A DNA stretch of 44,607 bases from Lachnospiraceae bacterium (lineage in GTDB: Bacteria > Bacillota > Clostridia > Lachnospirales > Lachnospiraceae), in contig JAAWOU010000027.1 of NCBI GenBank assembly GCA_022799755.1, forward strand, positions 1 to 44,607, given 5' to 3'. Position 1 is the stretch's first letter; each line of letters begins with the position of its first letter. Both the position numbers and the translations under genes were made by a program. This document shows, piece by piece, positions 1 to 8,297 of this stretch. Under the pieces are notes generated by a model, which saw nothing but the letters and a program-made list of their open reading frames with translations, was not told the origin of the DNA and did not search any database.

Positions 1-115
1 ATAGGGGGAATAAGAGAAATGCATCACATGACTGAAGCAGACAATCCCCGATTTTCAAGATCGGCACGGTTAGTGATGTTTCGTGAAACAACCCTGTAGT
101 CAATGCCTTTCACTC

Positions 116-144
116 TTGCATTTTGCGGGGCTGTGTGCTATGAT
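116..144 (+). promoter_or_regulatory. Possible ptb-buk promoter
   Basis: TTGCAT (116-121), a 17-nt spacer and TATGAT (139-144), with an extended -10 TG just upstream. The -35 is poor (about 3 of 6 consensus bases), so the call rests on the extended -10 and the correct spacing. It would give a leader of roughly 185 nt before ptb. Confidence 0.35.
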
Positions 145-217
145 TATAACAGTTCAAACAGGGCATAAAACGGTTGCGCTGATGCAGGCAGAAGCAAGAT
201 ATCGTGAGCTTTATTCT

Positions 218-250
218 TAACCGGAGCAGGTATCCGGTTACTGTTTTGTG
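218..250 (+). terminator. Hairpin before ptb (terminator or attenuator)
   Basis: TAACCGGA (218-225) pairs perfectly with TCCGGTTA (233-240) around a 7-nt loop, followed by a short T-rich stretch. If the upstream promoter is real, the hairpin sits inside the ptb leader and could attenuate. Otherwise it ends an upstream transcript. The T tract is short, so efficiency is uncertain. Confidence 0.35.
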
Positions 251-334
251 TCCTGAAGCAGGGATGTTCCGAAGAGAACACAATCAGATAAAAAGAACAT
301 GCCCCGTCAGGGCAGAAAGGAAGAAGACAGGAAA

Positions 335-1255
335 ATGAAGCAGGGTTTTGACAGCATTATGGAAAGAGTCAAAAAATGCGCAAAGAAGACTGTGTCCGTT
401 TCCGTGGCACAGGATTCCGCAGTATTGGAGGCTGTAAAGGAGGCTAAGGCCAGAGGAATCGCCGATGCGATTCTGGTGGGAGACGAGGCCAAGATCCGGG
501 AGATCGCGGCCGGGATCGATATGGATCTGACAGGCTATGAGATCATCGATGAGCCGGATATGATCGCGGCGTCCTTAAAGGCCGTGAAGCTGGCCCATGA
601 GGGCAAGGCCGACATGTATATGAAAGGCATTATTGACACCAAGGACTTCCTGAAGAGCGTTCTGGATAAAGAGGTGGGTCTGCGCACGGGCAAGCCCCTG
701 TCCCATGTGGCGGTATTTGAGGTTCCCACCATTGACAGGCTGCTGTTCCTGACGGACGTGGCTTTCATGACCTACCCCACATTGGAGGACAAGGCTCATA
801 TCATTCAGAATACCATTCCCGTGTGCAATGCCTGCGGCATTGATCTGCCCAAGGTAGCGCCGCTTGCGGCAGTGGAAGTGGTGAACCCCAAGATGCCTGC
901 CACCGTGGAGGCGGCTGAGCTGACAAAGATGTGCGAGGAGGGCCAAATCTCCGGATGCGTTATCGACGGCCCCCTGTCCCTTGACCTTGCCATTGATCCG
1001 GAGGCTGCCAAGCACAAGGGCGCCACTGGCCGGAAGATTCAGGGAGACGCGGACGTGCTGCTCTTCCCGGATATCCATGCGGGGAACATGGTATACAAGG
1101 CCATCGTACATATGGTGAACATGAGAAACGGCTGTATTCTCACAGGTACCAAGGTGCCCGTGATCCTCACCAGCCGTTCGGACAGCTTCGAGACCAAGGT
1201 GAACTCCATCGCCCTGGCGGCAGTGGTGTCCGAGGAGCTGCAGAAGAAAGCCTGA
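335..1255 (+). CDS. ptb: Phosphate butyryltransferase
   Basis: Predicted cytoplasmic phosphate butyryltransferase, converting butyryl-CoA and phosphate to butyryl-phosphate and CoA. The 306-aa product has the PTA/PTB-family layout throughout: an N-terminal conserved segment, an internal MKGIIDTKDF-type stretch, and a C-terminal segment containing GNMVYK and VPVILTSRSDS. The length fits Ptb (about 300 aa) better than Pta. An upstream in-frame ATG at 299 lacks a ribosome site and adds a highly charged tail, so I choose 335, which follows an AGGAAGAAGACAGG stretch. Butyrate kinase starts 66 bp downstream on the same strand, so the two form the classical ptb-buk unit that makes ATP from butyryl-CoA. 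Substrate preference among short-chain acyl-CoAs cannot be read from sequence. Confidence 0.9.
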   Translation: MKQGFDSIMERVKKCAKKTVSVSVAQDSAVLEAVKEAKARGIADAILVGDEAKIREIAAGIDMDLTGYEIIDEPDMIAASLKAVKLAHEGKADMYMKGIIDTKDFLKSVLDKEVGLRTGKPLSHVAVFEVPTIDRLLFLTDVAFMTYPTLEDKAHIIQNTIPVCNACGIDLPKVAPLAAVEVVNPKMPATVEAAELTKMCEEGQISGCVIDGPLSLDLAIDPEAAKHKGATGRKIQGDADVLLFPDIHAGNMVYKAIVHMVNMRNGCILTGTKVPVILTSRSDSFETKVNSIALAAVVSEELQKKA

Positions 1256-1321
1256 GAGTATATAAACTTAGGCTGCGCAGACGCAGCCGAGACAAGTAGC
1301 ATTAGCAGGAGGAATGATAAA

Positions 1322-2389
1322 ATGTCGATTAAAAGCTTGATCATCAACCCGGGCTCCACCTCCACGAAAATCGGCGTGTTTGAGGACGAGACCCTGTTAT
1401 TTGAAGAGACGCTGCGGCACTCCACGGAGGAGATCGCGCAGTTTGCCAGCATCGTGGACCAGAAAGATTTCCGCAAGAAGATCATCACGGATCTTTTGGA
1501 GTCCAGGAACTTTGACATCAAGAGCCTGAACGTGGTGGTAGGACGTGGCGGTATGTTAAAGCCCATTCCCGGCGGCACCTACGCGGTCAGCGAGGAACTG
1601 CTGGCGGATCTGAAAGCTGGCGTGCAGGGACAGCATGCGTCCAACCTGGGCGGCATTCTGGCTAAGGAGATCGGGGATTCCATCGGTGTGCCGTCCTATA
1701 TCGTGGACCCGGTGGTGGTGGATGAACTGATGCCCATTGCCAGATATTCCGGTGTGCCGGAGCTGCCAAGGGTGAGTATCTTCCATGCACTGAACCAGAA
1801 AGCCGTGGCCAAGCGTTACGCGAAAGAAATCGGAAAAGCCTATGAGTCCCTGCGCCTGATCGTGGTTCATATGGGCGGCGGCGTGTCCGTGGGCGCCCAT
1901 GAGAACGGAAAAGTGGTGGATGTGTTCAACGCCCTGGACGGCGACGGCGCATTCTCCCCGGAGCGGGCGGGCAGCGTTCCCAACGGCGCGCTGATCAAGA
2001 TGTGCTTTTCCGGCAAGTATACGGAGAAAGAAGTATACGGCAAGATGGTGGGCAAGGGCGGCTTCAACGCATACCTTGGCACCAACGACATGCGCGAAGT
2101 GACGAAGATGGCTGACGGAGGCGACGCGAAAGCCGTTGAAGCCAAGCAGGCATTCCTGCTGCAGGTGGCAAAGGATATCGGCTCCATGGCCTGTGTGCTG
2201 AACGGCAAGGTGGATCAGATCATCGTCACCGGCGGCATTGCCTACGGCGCCGATGTGGTAGCCGCGCTGAAAGAGCGGGCGGAGTGGATCGCGCCTTTCA
2301 CCGTATATCCCGGCGAGGACGAGCTGCTGGCGCTGGCACAGGGCGCTTTGCGGGTGCTGAACGGAGAGGAAGAGGCGAAGACGTATTAA
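1322..2389 (+). CDS. buk: Butyrate kinase
   Basis: Predicted butyrate kinase of the acetate/butyrate kinase (ASKHA) family: butyryl-phosphate plus ADP gives butyrate plus ATP. The 355-aa length is typical. Visible motifs are the N-terminal phosphate loop NPGSTSTK (about residues 9-16), the [11 protein letters not shown] stretch (about 183-193), and the late ITGG-like adenosine loop ([12 protein letters not shown]). An AGGAGGAATGATAAA ribosome site precedes the ATG. It follows ptb closely, and a strong hairpin with a T run lies about 50 bp after the stop, so ptb-buk is probably a closed two-gene operon. Branched short-chain acyl phosphates are possible alternative substrates. Confidence 0.93.
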   Translation: MSIKSLIINPGSTSTKIGVFEDETLLFEETLRHSTEEIAQFASIVDQKDFRKKIITDLLESRNFDIKSLNVVVGRGGMLKPIPGGTYAVSEELLADLKAGVQGQHASNLGGILAKEIGDSIGVPSYIVDPVVVDELMPIARYSGVPELPRVSIFHALNQKAVAKRYAKEIGKAYESLRLIVVHMGGGVSVGAHENGKVVDVFNALDGDGAFSPERAGSVPNGALIKMCFSGKYTEKEVYGKMVGKGGFNAYLGTNDMREVTKMADGGDAKAVEAKQAFLLQVAKDIGSMACVLNGKVDQIIVTGGIAYGADVVAALKERAEWIAPFTVYPGEDELLALAQGALRVLNGEEEAKTY

Positions 2390-2439
2390 ACGGACGTAAA
2401 TTTCGCAGATTTGAACTGAGAGAGCGATTCAGTTGATCT

Positions 2440-2497
2440 GGGGGCTGTTGCAGGAAAGAGTGGTTGACTGCTTTTCGGAATGTGACAGCCCCCTTTT
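2440..2497 (+). terminator. Terminator after buk
   Basis: GGGGGCTGT (2440-2448) is the exact complement of ACAGCCCCC (2485-2493) and is followed by TTTT. The loop is long (36 nt). The position just after buk fits the end of the ptb-buk operon. Confidence 0.6.
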
Positions 2498-2668
2498 ATA
2501 TGGCAGGTCCGTAGATTGCTTAGAGAAGAGGGCGAGGATGGCATGTGAGGACAGATGCGACATAATGTGCACCATTCCCATGGCAAAGGATTCCTACGCT
2601 TCCTCCTTTAATGTGAGCTGTGCGGCCTCCATTCTGATGTATGAGGTACAAGACAGAGAAATGTGTAA

Positions 2669-2706
2669 AAATATGCAGGCGCCGGGAATATGGCGCCTGC
2701 ATATTT
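2669..2706. terminator. Bidirectional terminator, buk side / uxaC side
   Basis: A perfect 15-bp inverted repeat: AAATATGCAGGCGCC (2669-2683), 8-nt loop, GGCGCCTGCATATTT (2692-2706). On the minus strand it ends in a T-rich run, 20 bp past the uxaC stop codon. It should end uxaC transcription and block read-through from the ptb-buk side. The 2498-2668 stretch before it holds no gene I can support. Confidence 0.8.
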
Positions 2707-2725
2707 GACTGATCCGGAAGACTTA

Positions 2726-4135
2726 TTAGATGTCGAACTTGAAATATCTCTTTGCATTGTAATAGGAGATATCCCGAACGATCTCGGACAAGGTGTCCAT
2801 GTCCGCCGGGAACCCGCCGCCCTCTACCCAATATCCGATGAGGTTGCAGAGGATTCTGCGGAAATACTCGTGTCTGGTGTAGGAGAGGAAGCTTCTGGAA
2901 TCCGTGAGCATGCCCACGAAACCGGACAGATTTCCTAAGTTGGCCAGGGAGATCAGCTGTTCCCTCATGCCCACCTTGTGATCATTGAACCACCATGCGC
3001 TGCCCTGCTGTACCTTAGCCACGGCGCTGGAATCCTGGAAACAACCGATGATGGTGCCGATGGACTGGTTGTCGTTGGGATTAAGGCTGTAGAGGATGGT
3101 TCTGGGCAGTTCGTCCGTGCTGCAAAGGGCATTGAGGAAATTCGCCATCTGCGCGGAGGGTGCGTCGTTGTTGATGCAGTCATACCCGGTGTCAGGTCCA
3201 AGGAGCCGGTACATCCGTGTATTGTTGTCCCGCTTGCAGCCGAAGTGGAGCTGCATGGCCCAGTCAAGTCTGTGGTATTCTTTACCAACGAAGAGCATGA
3301 AAGCGGTCTTGAACTTCAGCTCCTCCTCCCTGGTGGGGGTCATGCGGTTCAGCCTCTTTAAGAAGATGGCCTCAATCTCGTCGTCGCTGGCGGGATAGTA
3401 CATTACATACTCTAAACCGTGGTCGGACACGCAGCAGCCGCAGGAGTCGAAGAATTCCATGCGCTGTCTCAAGGCCTTTTTCAGGGCGGCGAAGCTGTTG
3501 ATCTCCGGCATGCCGGTGACTTCGGCCAGCTGATCCAGATAGTTCAGGTAATCGGGCTTCTCGATGTTCATGGCCTTGTCCGGCCTCCAGGCGGGCAGGA
3601 CCTTTACGTCGAAAGTGCTGTCCTGCGCGATCTTCTTATGCCATTCCAGAGAATCCACCGGGTCGTCGGTGGTGCAGATCAGGGTGACATTGCTCTGCCT
3701 GATCAGATTCCGGACGCTCATGGAGGGCTGGGCCAGCTTTTCGTTGCACAGCTTCCACACCTCGTCGGCCGTATTCTTATTCAGGACGCCGTGGTAGCCG
3801 AAGTACCGCTGCAGCTCCAGATGGCTCCAGTGGAAGAGGGGATTGCCGATGGCCTTGCCCAGGCACTGGGCCCATTTGCAGAATTTGTCATAATCCGGAG
3901 CGTCTCCTGTGATGTACTTTTCCTCCACCCCAAAGGAACGCATCAGGCGCCATTTGTAATGATCCCCTCCCAGCCATACCTGGGTGATGTTGTCGAAACG
4001 GCGGTCCTCCGCGATCTCTCTGGGATTGATATGGCAGTGATAATCCAGTATCGGTGTGCTTTCCGCATAATCATGGAACAGCTTCTTGGCCGTCTCTGAT
4101 TCCAACAGGAAATCCTTGTCCATAAATTCTTTCAT
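2726..4135 (-). CDS. uxaC: Uronate isomerase (glucuronate/galacturonate)
   Basis: Predicted uronate isomerase interconverting D-glucuronate with D-fructuronate and D-galacturonate with D-tagaturonate, the first cytoplasmic step of hexuronate breakdown. The 469-aa product matches the usual family length and has the amidohydrolase-type metal motif in LDYHCHINPREIA near residues 31-43. It carries typical UxaC stretches such as WLGGDHYKWRLMR and, late on, HKVGMREQLISLANLGNLSGFVGMLTDSRSFLSYTRHEYFRR (quoted in parts). It ends 20 bp from a strong terminator. The LacI-type gene lies 41 bp upstream on the same strand, so the two are probably co-transcribed. The divergent GH4 gene would supply galacturonate or a related uronic acid. 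Confidence 0.93.
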   Translation of the reverse strand: MKEFMDKDFLLESETAKKLFHDYAESTPILDYHCHINPREIAEDRRFDNITQVWLGGDHYKWRLMRSFGVEEKYITGDAPDYDKFCKWAQCLGKAIGNPLFHWSHLELQRYFGYHGVLNKNTADEVWKLCNEKLAQPSMSVRNLIRQSNVTLICTTDDPVDSLEWHKKIAQDSTFDVKVLPAWRPDKAMNIEKPDYLNYLDQLAEVTGMPEINSFAALKKALRQRMEFFDSCGCCVSDHGLEYVMYYPASDDEIEAIFLKRLNRMTPTREEELKFKTAFMLFVGKEYHRLDWAMQLHFGCKRDNNTRMYRLLGPDTGYDCINNDAPSAQMANFLNALCSTDELPRTILYSLNPNDNQSIGTIIGCFQDSSAVAKVQQGSAWWFNDHKVGMREQLISLANLGNLSGFVGMLTDSRSFLSYTRHEYFRRILCNLIGYWVEGGGFPADMDTLSEIVRDISYYNAKRYFKFDI

Positions 4136-4176
4136 GTGTTTTCTCCTCCATTCATAGTTTGCATCTTTGCCTGCAT

Positions 4177-5220
4177 TTATATCGATTTCTTTTGCTCTGT
4201 GTCGGGGGGGAGGCTGCGCGTGGTGCCCCGGCGTATGACTTCGCCGGAGAAGACGGTCTTCTTGGGCATTTCCTTTCCGTCCAAAATGCCGAACAGCGTG
4301 GCCACCAGGTGCTCGCAGAGGGTCTCCAGCTTGTTGTCAATGCTGGTCAGCTCCGGCTCACAGCAGTAGGCCAGCATGGAATTGTTGTAGCCAATCACGC
4401 AGAACTCTTCCGGAATCCGGTATCCCATTTCCGAGGCATATTTCACCGCGGCCAGTCCCAGCGTATCGTCCGCGGCAATGACGCCCTGAAAGCGGCATCC
4501 CCTGTCATGCACTGCTCTCAAATGCCTGACCATGGCGTGGATATCTTCGTGGGCCCCTTGGTAATACTCGATCAGGGGGGCGCTGTCTGCCCGCACGCTC
4601 TCTTCCACCGCGGCCCGAAAGCCCGAAAGCTTTTTCATGCTGCTGTAGGAAGTGGAATTGTAAAAATACAGGATATCCTCCGTGCCGCCCGAGAGCATCT
4701 CTTTGGCGGCTTTATACATGGACGTGTAGTCATCGGACATGACACTGTACACATTGGGGGTATCTATGGCCGCATTGAGGACCATCACCGGAACCTGAGC
4801 GGCGGCTTCCGCGATATAGCGGTTGTCCTGCTCCTTTTCATAGACGAAATTGGAACCTGCCAAAATGATGCCGTCCACCTTTTTGGTAATCAGCAGATTC
4901 ATGGAGTCCGCCTTTGCGTCCAGCTCATACCCGGTACAGCACAGGAGCGTGTCGTAGCCGTGGCTGCGCAGCTTCTGCTCGATATGATAGACCGCCTTGG
5001 CAAGATAGAGATCGGAACTGTCCGCACACATGATGCCGATGGTCTTCATGGTATTCAGCCCCAGGCCTCTGGCGAAAGCGTTGGGGGTATATCCGCATTG
5101 CTCGATGACATCCAGCACTTTCTGTCTGGTCCTGACGCTGACGCTCTGGCTTCCGTTGAGCACACGGGAGACAGTGGCAATAGAGACACCGGCTTTTTCG
5201 GAGATATCGTAAATCGTCAT
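4177..5220 (-). CDS. LacI-family transcriptional regulator of uronate genes
   Basis: 347-aa LacI/GalR-type regulator. The N-terminal helix-turn-helix is clear (MTIYDISEKAGVSIATVSRVLNG, first ~23 residues, quoted in part), followed by the hinge region and a periplasmic-binding-like effector domain beginning near NTMKTIGIMCADSSD. It lies upstream of uxaC on the same strand and diverges from the GH4 glycosidase. A perfect palindrome of LacI type sits at the GH4 promoter, so it probably represses GH4 and perhaps itself until a uronate or oligouronide binds. The effector cannot be deduced from sequence. Its promoter is likely TTGCAA/TATAAT on the minus strand at 5296-5269. Confidence 0.88.
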   Translation of the reverse strand: MTIYDISEKAGVSIATVSRVLNGSQSVSVRTRQKVLDVIEQCGYTPNAFARGLGLNTMKTIGIMCADSSDLYLAKAVYHIEQKLRSHGYDTLLCCTGYELDAKADSMNLLITKKVDGIILAGSNFVYEKEQDNRYIAEAAAQVPVMVLNAAIDTPNVYSVMSDDYTSMYKAAKEMLSGGTEDILYFYNSTSYSSMKKLSGFRAAVEESVRADSAPLIEYYQGAHEDIHAMVRHLRAVHDRGCRFQGVIAADDTLGLAAVKYASEMGYRIPEEFCVIGYNNSMLAYCCEPELTSIDNKLETLCEHLVATLFGILDGKEMPKKTVFSGEVIRRGTTRSLPPDTEQKKSI

Positions 5221-5268
5221 TGGTCTTCCTCAACGGCATGTAAGTAGTTTCAAAAAAGTCCTATAAGA

Positions 5269-5296
5269 ATTATAGCAAATGCAGGTTTTTTTGCAA
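5269..5296 (-). promoter_or_regulatory. Promoter of the LacI-uxaC operon
   Basis: Read on the minus strand: TTGCAA (5296-5291), 16-nt spacer, TATAAT (5274-5269), about 49 nt before the regulator start codon. The perfect -10 and near-normal spacing make this a good candidate. Confidence 0.6.
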
Positions 5297-5326
5297 GATA
5301 TTTTTTTAACAATTAAGATTTGATTA

Positions 5327-5355
5327 TTGACGAAAGAAACTTTTGGCAGTAAGAT
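5327..5355 (+). promoter_or_regulatory. Promoter of the GH4 gene
   Basis: TTGACG (5327-5332), 17-nt spacer, TAAGAT (5350-5355). It is placed so that transcription would start within the palindromic operator at 5361-5376, about 75 nt before the GH4 start codon. Confidence 0.65.
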
Positions 5356-5360
5356 GGTAA

Positions 5361-5376
5361 ATGTAAGCGCTTACAT
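5361..5376. promoter_or_regulatory. LacI-type operator (16-bp palindrome)
   Basis: ATGTAAGCGCTTACAT is a perfect palindrome with the central CG typical of LacI/GalR operators. It lies just after the GH4 -10 element, where a bound repressor would block initiation. It also fits the general catabolite-response (cre) pattern recognised by CcpA, itself a LacI-family protein. The local regulator, CcpA, or both could therefore bind here. Confidence 0.75.
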
Positions 5377-5431
5377 AAGACCCCGGATTTTTCGGGCAGT
5401 GACGAATAAATGAGCGATAAGGAGGAGCGAC

Positions 5432-6826
5432 ATGAAATACAGGGGGAACATCGTGGAGGAGATCAAGATCGCCTATGTGGGCGGCGGTTCCAGGGGATGG
5501 GCCTGGGGACTGATGAGTGATTTGATGACCTGCAGCGACATAAGCGGCAGTGTGAGCTTGTATGATATTGATCTGCAGGCGGCCAGGAGCAATGAGATTA
5601 TAGGCAATAAATTCAACGGGGCCCCGGGGGGGAAATCCATCTGGAAGTACAAGGCGGTGGAGACCCTGGAGGAGGCTCTGACAGGGGCGGATTTCGTAGT
5701 CCTATCCATCCTGCCCGGCACCTTTGACGAGATGGAGTCAGATGTACATACCCCGGAGAAGTACGGCATCTATCAGTCCGTGGGGGATACCAGCGGCCCC
5801 GGGGGGATTCTGCGCGCCATGCGGACCGTCCCCATGTACGAGGTCATTGGGGAGGCCGTCAAAAACTGCTGCCCTGAGGCCTGGGTCATCAATTACACGA
5901 ATCCCATGACGCTCTGCGTGAAGACCCTGTACAGAGTGTTCCCGGAGATCAGGGCGTTCGGATGCTGCCACGAGGTTTTCGGCACACAGCGCTTTCTGGC
6001 GGAGGTAGTGGAACAGGAACTGGGCGTTGGGCCGGTAGAGAGGCATGAGATCAAGGTCAATCCGGTGGGCGTGAATCATTTTACATGGCTCACGGAGGCA
6101 AAGTACCGGGGGATGGATTTGTTTCCGGTTTACCGCGCCTACTGCGAGAAGCATCCGGACGGCCGGGGCGGAGAGGGCCCTGCGGACAGCAGCTGGATGA
6201 ACAATGCCTTTGCCTGCGATGAAAAGGTGAAGATGGATCTGTTCCTGCGCTTCGGTCAGATCGCGGCGGCAGGGGACAGACATCTGGCGGAATTCTGCGA
6301 GGGGAAATGGTATCTGGAAAGCCCCGGGCGGGTAAAGGAAATGCATTTCGGTCTGACTACGGTGGAATGGCGCAAGGAGGATCTGATAAAGCGTCTGGCC
6401 AGAAGCGCCAGACTGGTGAGCGGGGAGGAAGAGGTGGAGATAAAGGGCACCGGCGAGGAGGGCGTGAACCAGATCCGGGCCCTGCTGGGATTGACCGAAT
6501 TGATCACAAACGTTAATATCCCCAACAGGGGCCAGATTCCGAATCTCCCTCTGGGGGCAGTGGTGGAAACCAACGCGGTATTTAGGGCGGGGAGCCTGAC
6601 ACCGGTGTTCGCCGGGAGCATCCCGCAGTCCATCTATCCGCTGATATCCAGGATCTGCGGGGAACAGGAGATTCTGTCCGACGCTATCGCCAGACGGGAT
6701 CTGGAGGGTATTTTCCAGGCTTTCGCAAACGATCCGCTGGTGACCTGCGGGCTGGAGGATGCGAGGAAGCTGTTTGAGGAGATGTGCAGGAATACCAAGG
6801 CATATCTGGGAATGTATGGGATATAG
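5432..6826 (+). CDS. GH4 glycosidase, alpha-galacturonidase-like
   Basis: 464-aa member of glycoside hydrolase family 4, the NAD- and metal-dependent family. The N-terminal dinucleotide fold has VGGGSRGWAWGL (residues 16-27). Metal and catalytic motifs typical of the family are GCCHEVFG (177-184) and NPVGVNHF (210-217), with GDTSGPGG at 118-125 and NYTNP at 154-158. Overall it resembles the LplD-type alpha-galacturonidase branch more than maltose- or melibiose-type GH4 enzymes, and its partners (uxaC, LacI regulator) support a uronide substrate. No signal peptide is seen, so it acts in the cytoplasm on imported oligouronides. AAGGAGGAG precedes the ATG. A strong terminator follows at 6878. 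Confidence 0.85.
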   Translation: MKYRGNIVEEIKIAYVGGGSRGWAWGLMSDLMTCSDISGSVSLYDIDLQAARSNEIIGNKFNGAPGGKSIWKYKAVETLEEALTGADFVVLSILPGTFDEMESDVHTPEKYGIYQSVGDTSGPGGILRAMRTVPMYEVIGEAVKNCCPEAWVINYTNPMTLCVKTLYRVFPEIRAFGCCHEVFGTQRFLAEVVEQELGVGPVERHEIKVNPVGVNHFTWLTEAKYRGMDLFPVYRAYCEKHPDGRGGEGPADSSWMNNAFACDEKVKMDLFLRFGQIAAAGDRHLAEFCEGKWYLESPGRVKEMHFGLTTVEWRKEDLIKRLARSARLVSGEEEVEIKGTGEEGVNQIRALLGLTELITNVNIPNRGQIPNLPLGAVVETNAVFRAGSLTPVFAGSIPQSIYPLISRICGEQEILSDAIARRDLEGIFQAFANDPLVTCGLEDARKLFEEMCRNTKAYLGMYGI

Positions 6827-6877
6827 CTTAGGGATTCGTGAAGTTTACATTGGCTTGAGGCGTTGACAATCCATAAA

Positions 6878-6933
6878 GTAAATGGGCTGTCGCATCAATG
6901 ATTAGGGAATCAGCGATGCGACAGCCCATTTAC
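6878..6933. terminator. Strong inverted repeat / terminator after GH4
   Basis: Perfect 19-bp inverted repeat: GTAAATGGGCTGTCGCATC (6878-6896) and GATGCGACAGCCCATTTAC (6915-6933), 18-nt loop. It lies 51 bp after the GH4 stop. There is no long T tract on either side; the stem itself ends in AT-rich pairs. Confidence 0.65.
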
Positions 6934-6938
6934 GATTC

Positions 6939-7036
6939 ATTTGAGCCCGATTACTTATTTCGGATCCGCTGTCGGTGAGCGGAGATTATTTGAGCCCGAC
7001 TATTTGTTTCGGCCCCGCTGTCGGTAAGCGGAGATA
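6939..7036. repeat. Two tandem 49-bp repeats
   Basis: Two direct copies of a 49-bp unit, 6939-6987 and 6988-7036, identical at about 42 of 49 positions. Each starts ATTTGAGCCCGA and contains a small hairpin, CCGCT-7 nt-AGCGG. The remaining 7037-7297 stretch holds no supported gene. An 84-codon minus-strand reading frame crosses it but shows no recognisable domain or ribosome site. The unit looks like an intergenic repeat that could be dispersed elsewhere in the genome. Confidence 0.75.
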
Positions 7037-7297
7037 CATATGCAAAATGACTCTTTTTCTGCATTTTTTCTGCTTTTATTTCTGCCATAGAAATCTGCCT
7101 CTCCCACGTCTTTACAGTCTGGCTTCTTAAGAAATCCTGCAGCGGTTCCAAATCCTGCTTGGTATCCCATGCCTCCAGAGCGCGCTAGGGGTATAAAAAT
7201 GCATATAAAGACAAAATGATATAAAAGAAAATCCAGAATGACATATTCTGTCATACCTACTGTTTATAATGGAAAACAGCGAAGAGGCGACAGTGTG

Positions 7298-7636
7298 TTA
7301 TTTTACATATGGCACAATGTCCTCGATGAATTTATCCAGGGACAGAAGCTGGACATAGCTTAAGGAACTCATCTTTTTATGCAGCGTCTGTAGCAGCTCC
7401 TGGGTTTTATCCGTGTCGTCTGCCGGAATATCAACGATATCCTCTATGCCGATACGGAACAGGCGGCAGACGCTGACCACCCGCTGCAAGGTGAAGTTCC
7501 GCTCGCCCCGCTCTAACTGGGCGTAGTACTGGGGATCCAGGTTGAGGTGCTGGGCCAGTTCCTCCTGGGTCATGTTGTTTAGAAGACGGTATTTTTTGAT
7601 GTTTCGGGCTACGGAATCGGGTTCGTTTTTGTTCAT
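7298..7636 (-). CDS. XRE-family helix-turn-helix regulator
   Basis: 112-aa small DNA-binding protein. The Cro/CI-type helix-turn-helix spans about residues 10-65 (NIKKYRLLNNMTQEELAQHL, then a DPQYYAQLERGERNFTL recognition region). The C-terminal 45 residues are helical and unassigned. Read on the minus strand, an AAGGAG ribosome site precedes the ATG. It stands alone, divergent from the orphan frame at 7672. Such small XRE proteins are common in accessory regions, and its target cannot be deduced. Confidence 0.85.
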   Translation of the reverse strand: MNKNEPDSVARNIKKYRLLNNMTQEELAQHLNLDPQYYAQLERGERNFTLQRVVSVCRLFRIGIEDIVDIPADDTDKTQELLQTLHKKMSSLSYVQLLSLDKFIEDIVPYVK

Positions 7637-7671
7637 ATGGGTTACTCCTTATAGGTTTAGTATGCCTTTAG

Positions 7672-8169
7672 TTGCCTCAAAAATTAAGGTTGAATCGGTT
7701 TTGTGTTATTTTGAAGAGCATAAAGACGCGGTGCCTTTTCAATCAGGTGCTAAAGTGTTCTCAGTATGATATTGAGGACGAGGCAGCATGTGTAGACTAT
7801 TTGCATAAAATCCGGTTTTGGGCAAATATGTTTAATGATGGCAATAACTTTTATCAATTATATCCCTATCATTTTTTGCGAAAAATGCCGGAAATGTGGA
7901 AAAAAATTATCTTAGTTACGGACGGTCTTTTGGAGCTGGATGAAAGGGACGAAAGGGAAGAGAGTTTCAGAAATGTGATATATGATTTTGCCAGGAACAT
8001 ATGTGCAGATACGGAGGAAATAGCAAAACTATGCGAGAAAGAATCCTTGGGGGATGAGGACGAAGAAAGAGGAGACGAACTTTTCGATGATATGAAAAGC
8101 TATACAGATAGATTTCTAAGTGTGCTTGACCGGGCTATAGACTCATTGGAATATGAGCCTGAGAATTAA
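7672..8169 (+). CDS. Hypothetical protein, 5' end doubtful
   Basis: I do not recognise this 165-codon frame. Its start would be TTG at 7672 with no ribosome site. The first ~35 codons read poorly, while another frame over the same bases, starting ATG at 7661, reads more naturally (MPLVASKIKVESVLCYFEEH) and stops at TGA near 7768. That pattern suggests a frameshift around 7760, or a truncated gene whose credible part begins at DIEDEAACVDYLHKI. The remainder is acidic and helical (DERDEREES, EDEERGDEL). Only about 24 bp separate the two divergent start codons, leaving little room for a promoter. Confidence 0.4.
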   Translation: MPQKLRLNRFCVILKSIKTRCLFNQVLKCSQYDIEDEAACVDYLHKIRFWANMFNDGNNFYQLYPYHFLRKMPEMWKKIILVTDGLLELDERDEREESFRNVIYDFARNICADTEEIAKLCEKESLGDEDEERGDELFDDMKSYTDRFLSVLDRAIDSLEYEPEN

Positions 8170-8297
8170 ACCTCGTGGACAGTCGAAATCCGTTCTGGAA
8201 ATGGCCGTAGCTTGCCTGGGAGTATTTCAGCCTTTGTTTTTCTGTCAGATCGCCATTCATGCGGGAAAGGAGATGCTTTTGCGGACAGGGTTTACCT

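Larger units (their letters stand above)
1..334. other. Upstream region of ptb, no gene seen
   Basis: I find no convincing coding region here. The stretch holds a weak sigma-A-like promoter near 116-144 and a hairpin at 218-240, both listed separately, and a purine-rich ribosome site just before the ATG at 335. The first 100 bases may be the tail of an intergenic region belonging to an upstream gene outside the window. Confidence 0.5.

Noticed and set aside
4159..5247. 362-codon open frame on the plus strand
   Set aside because: Shadow of the LacI-type regulator gene, whose helix-turn-helix and effector domain are unmistakable.
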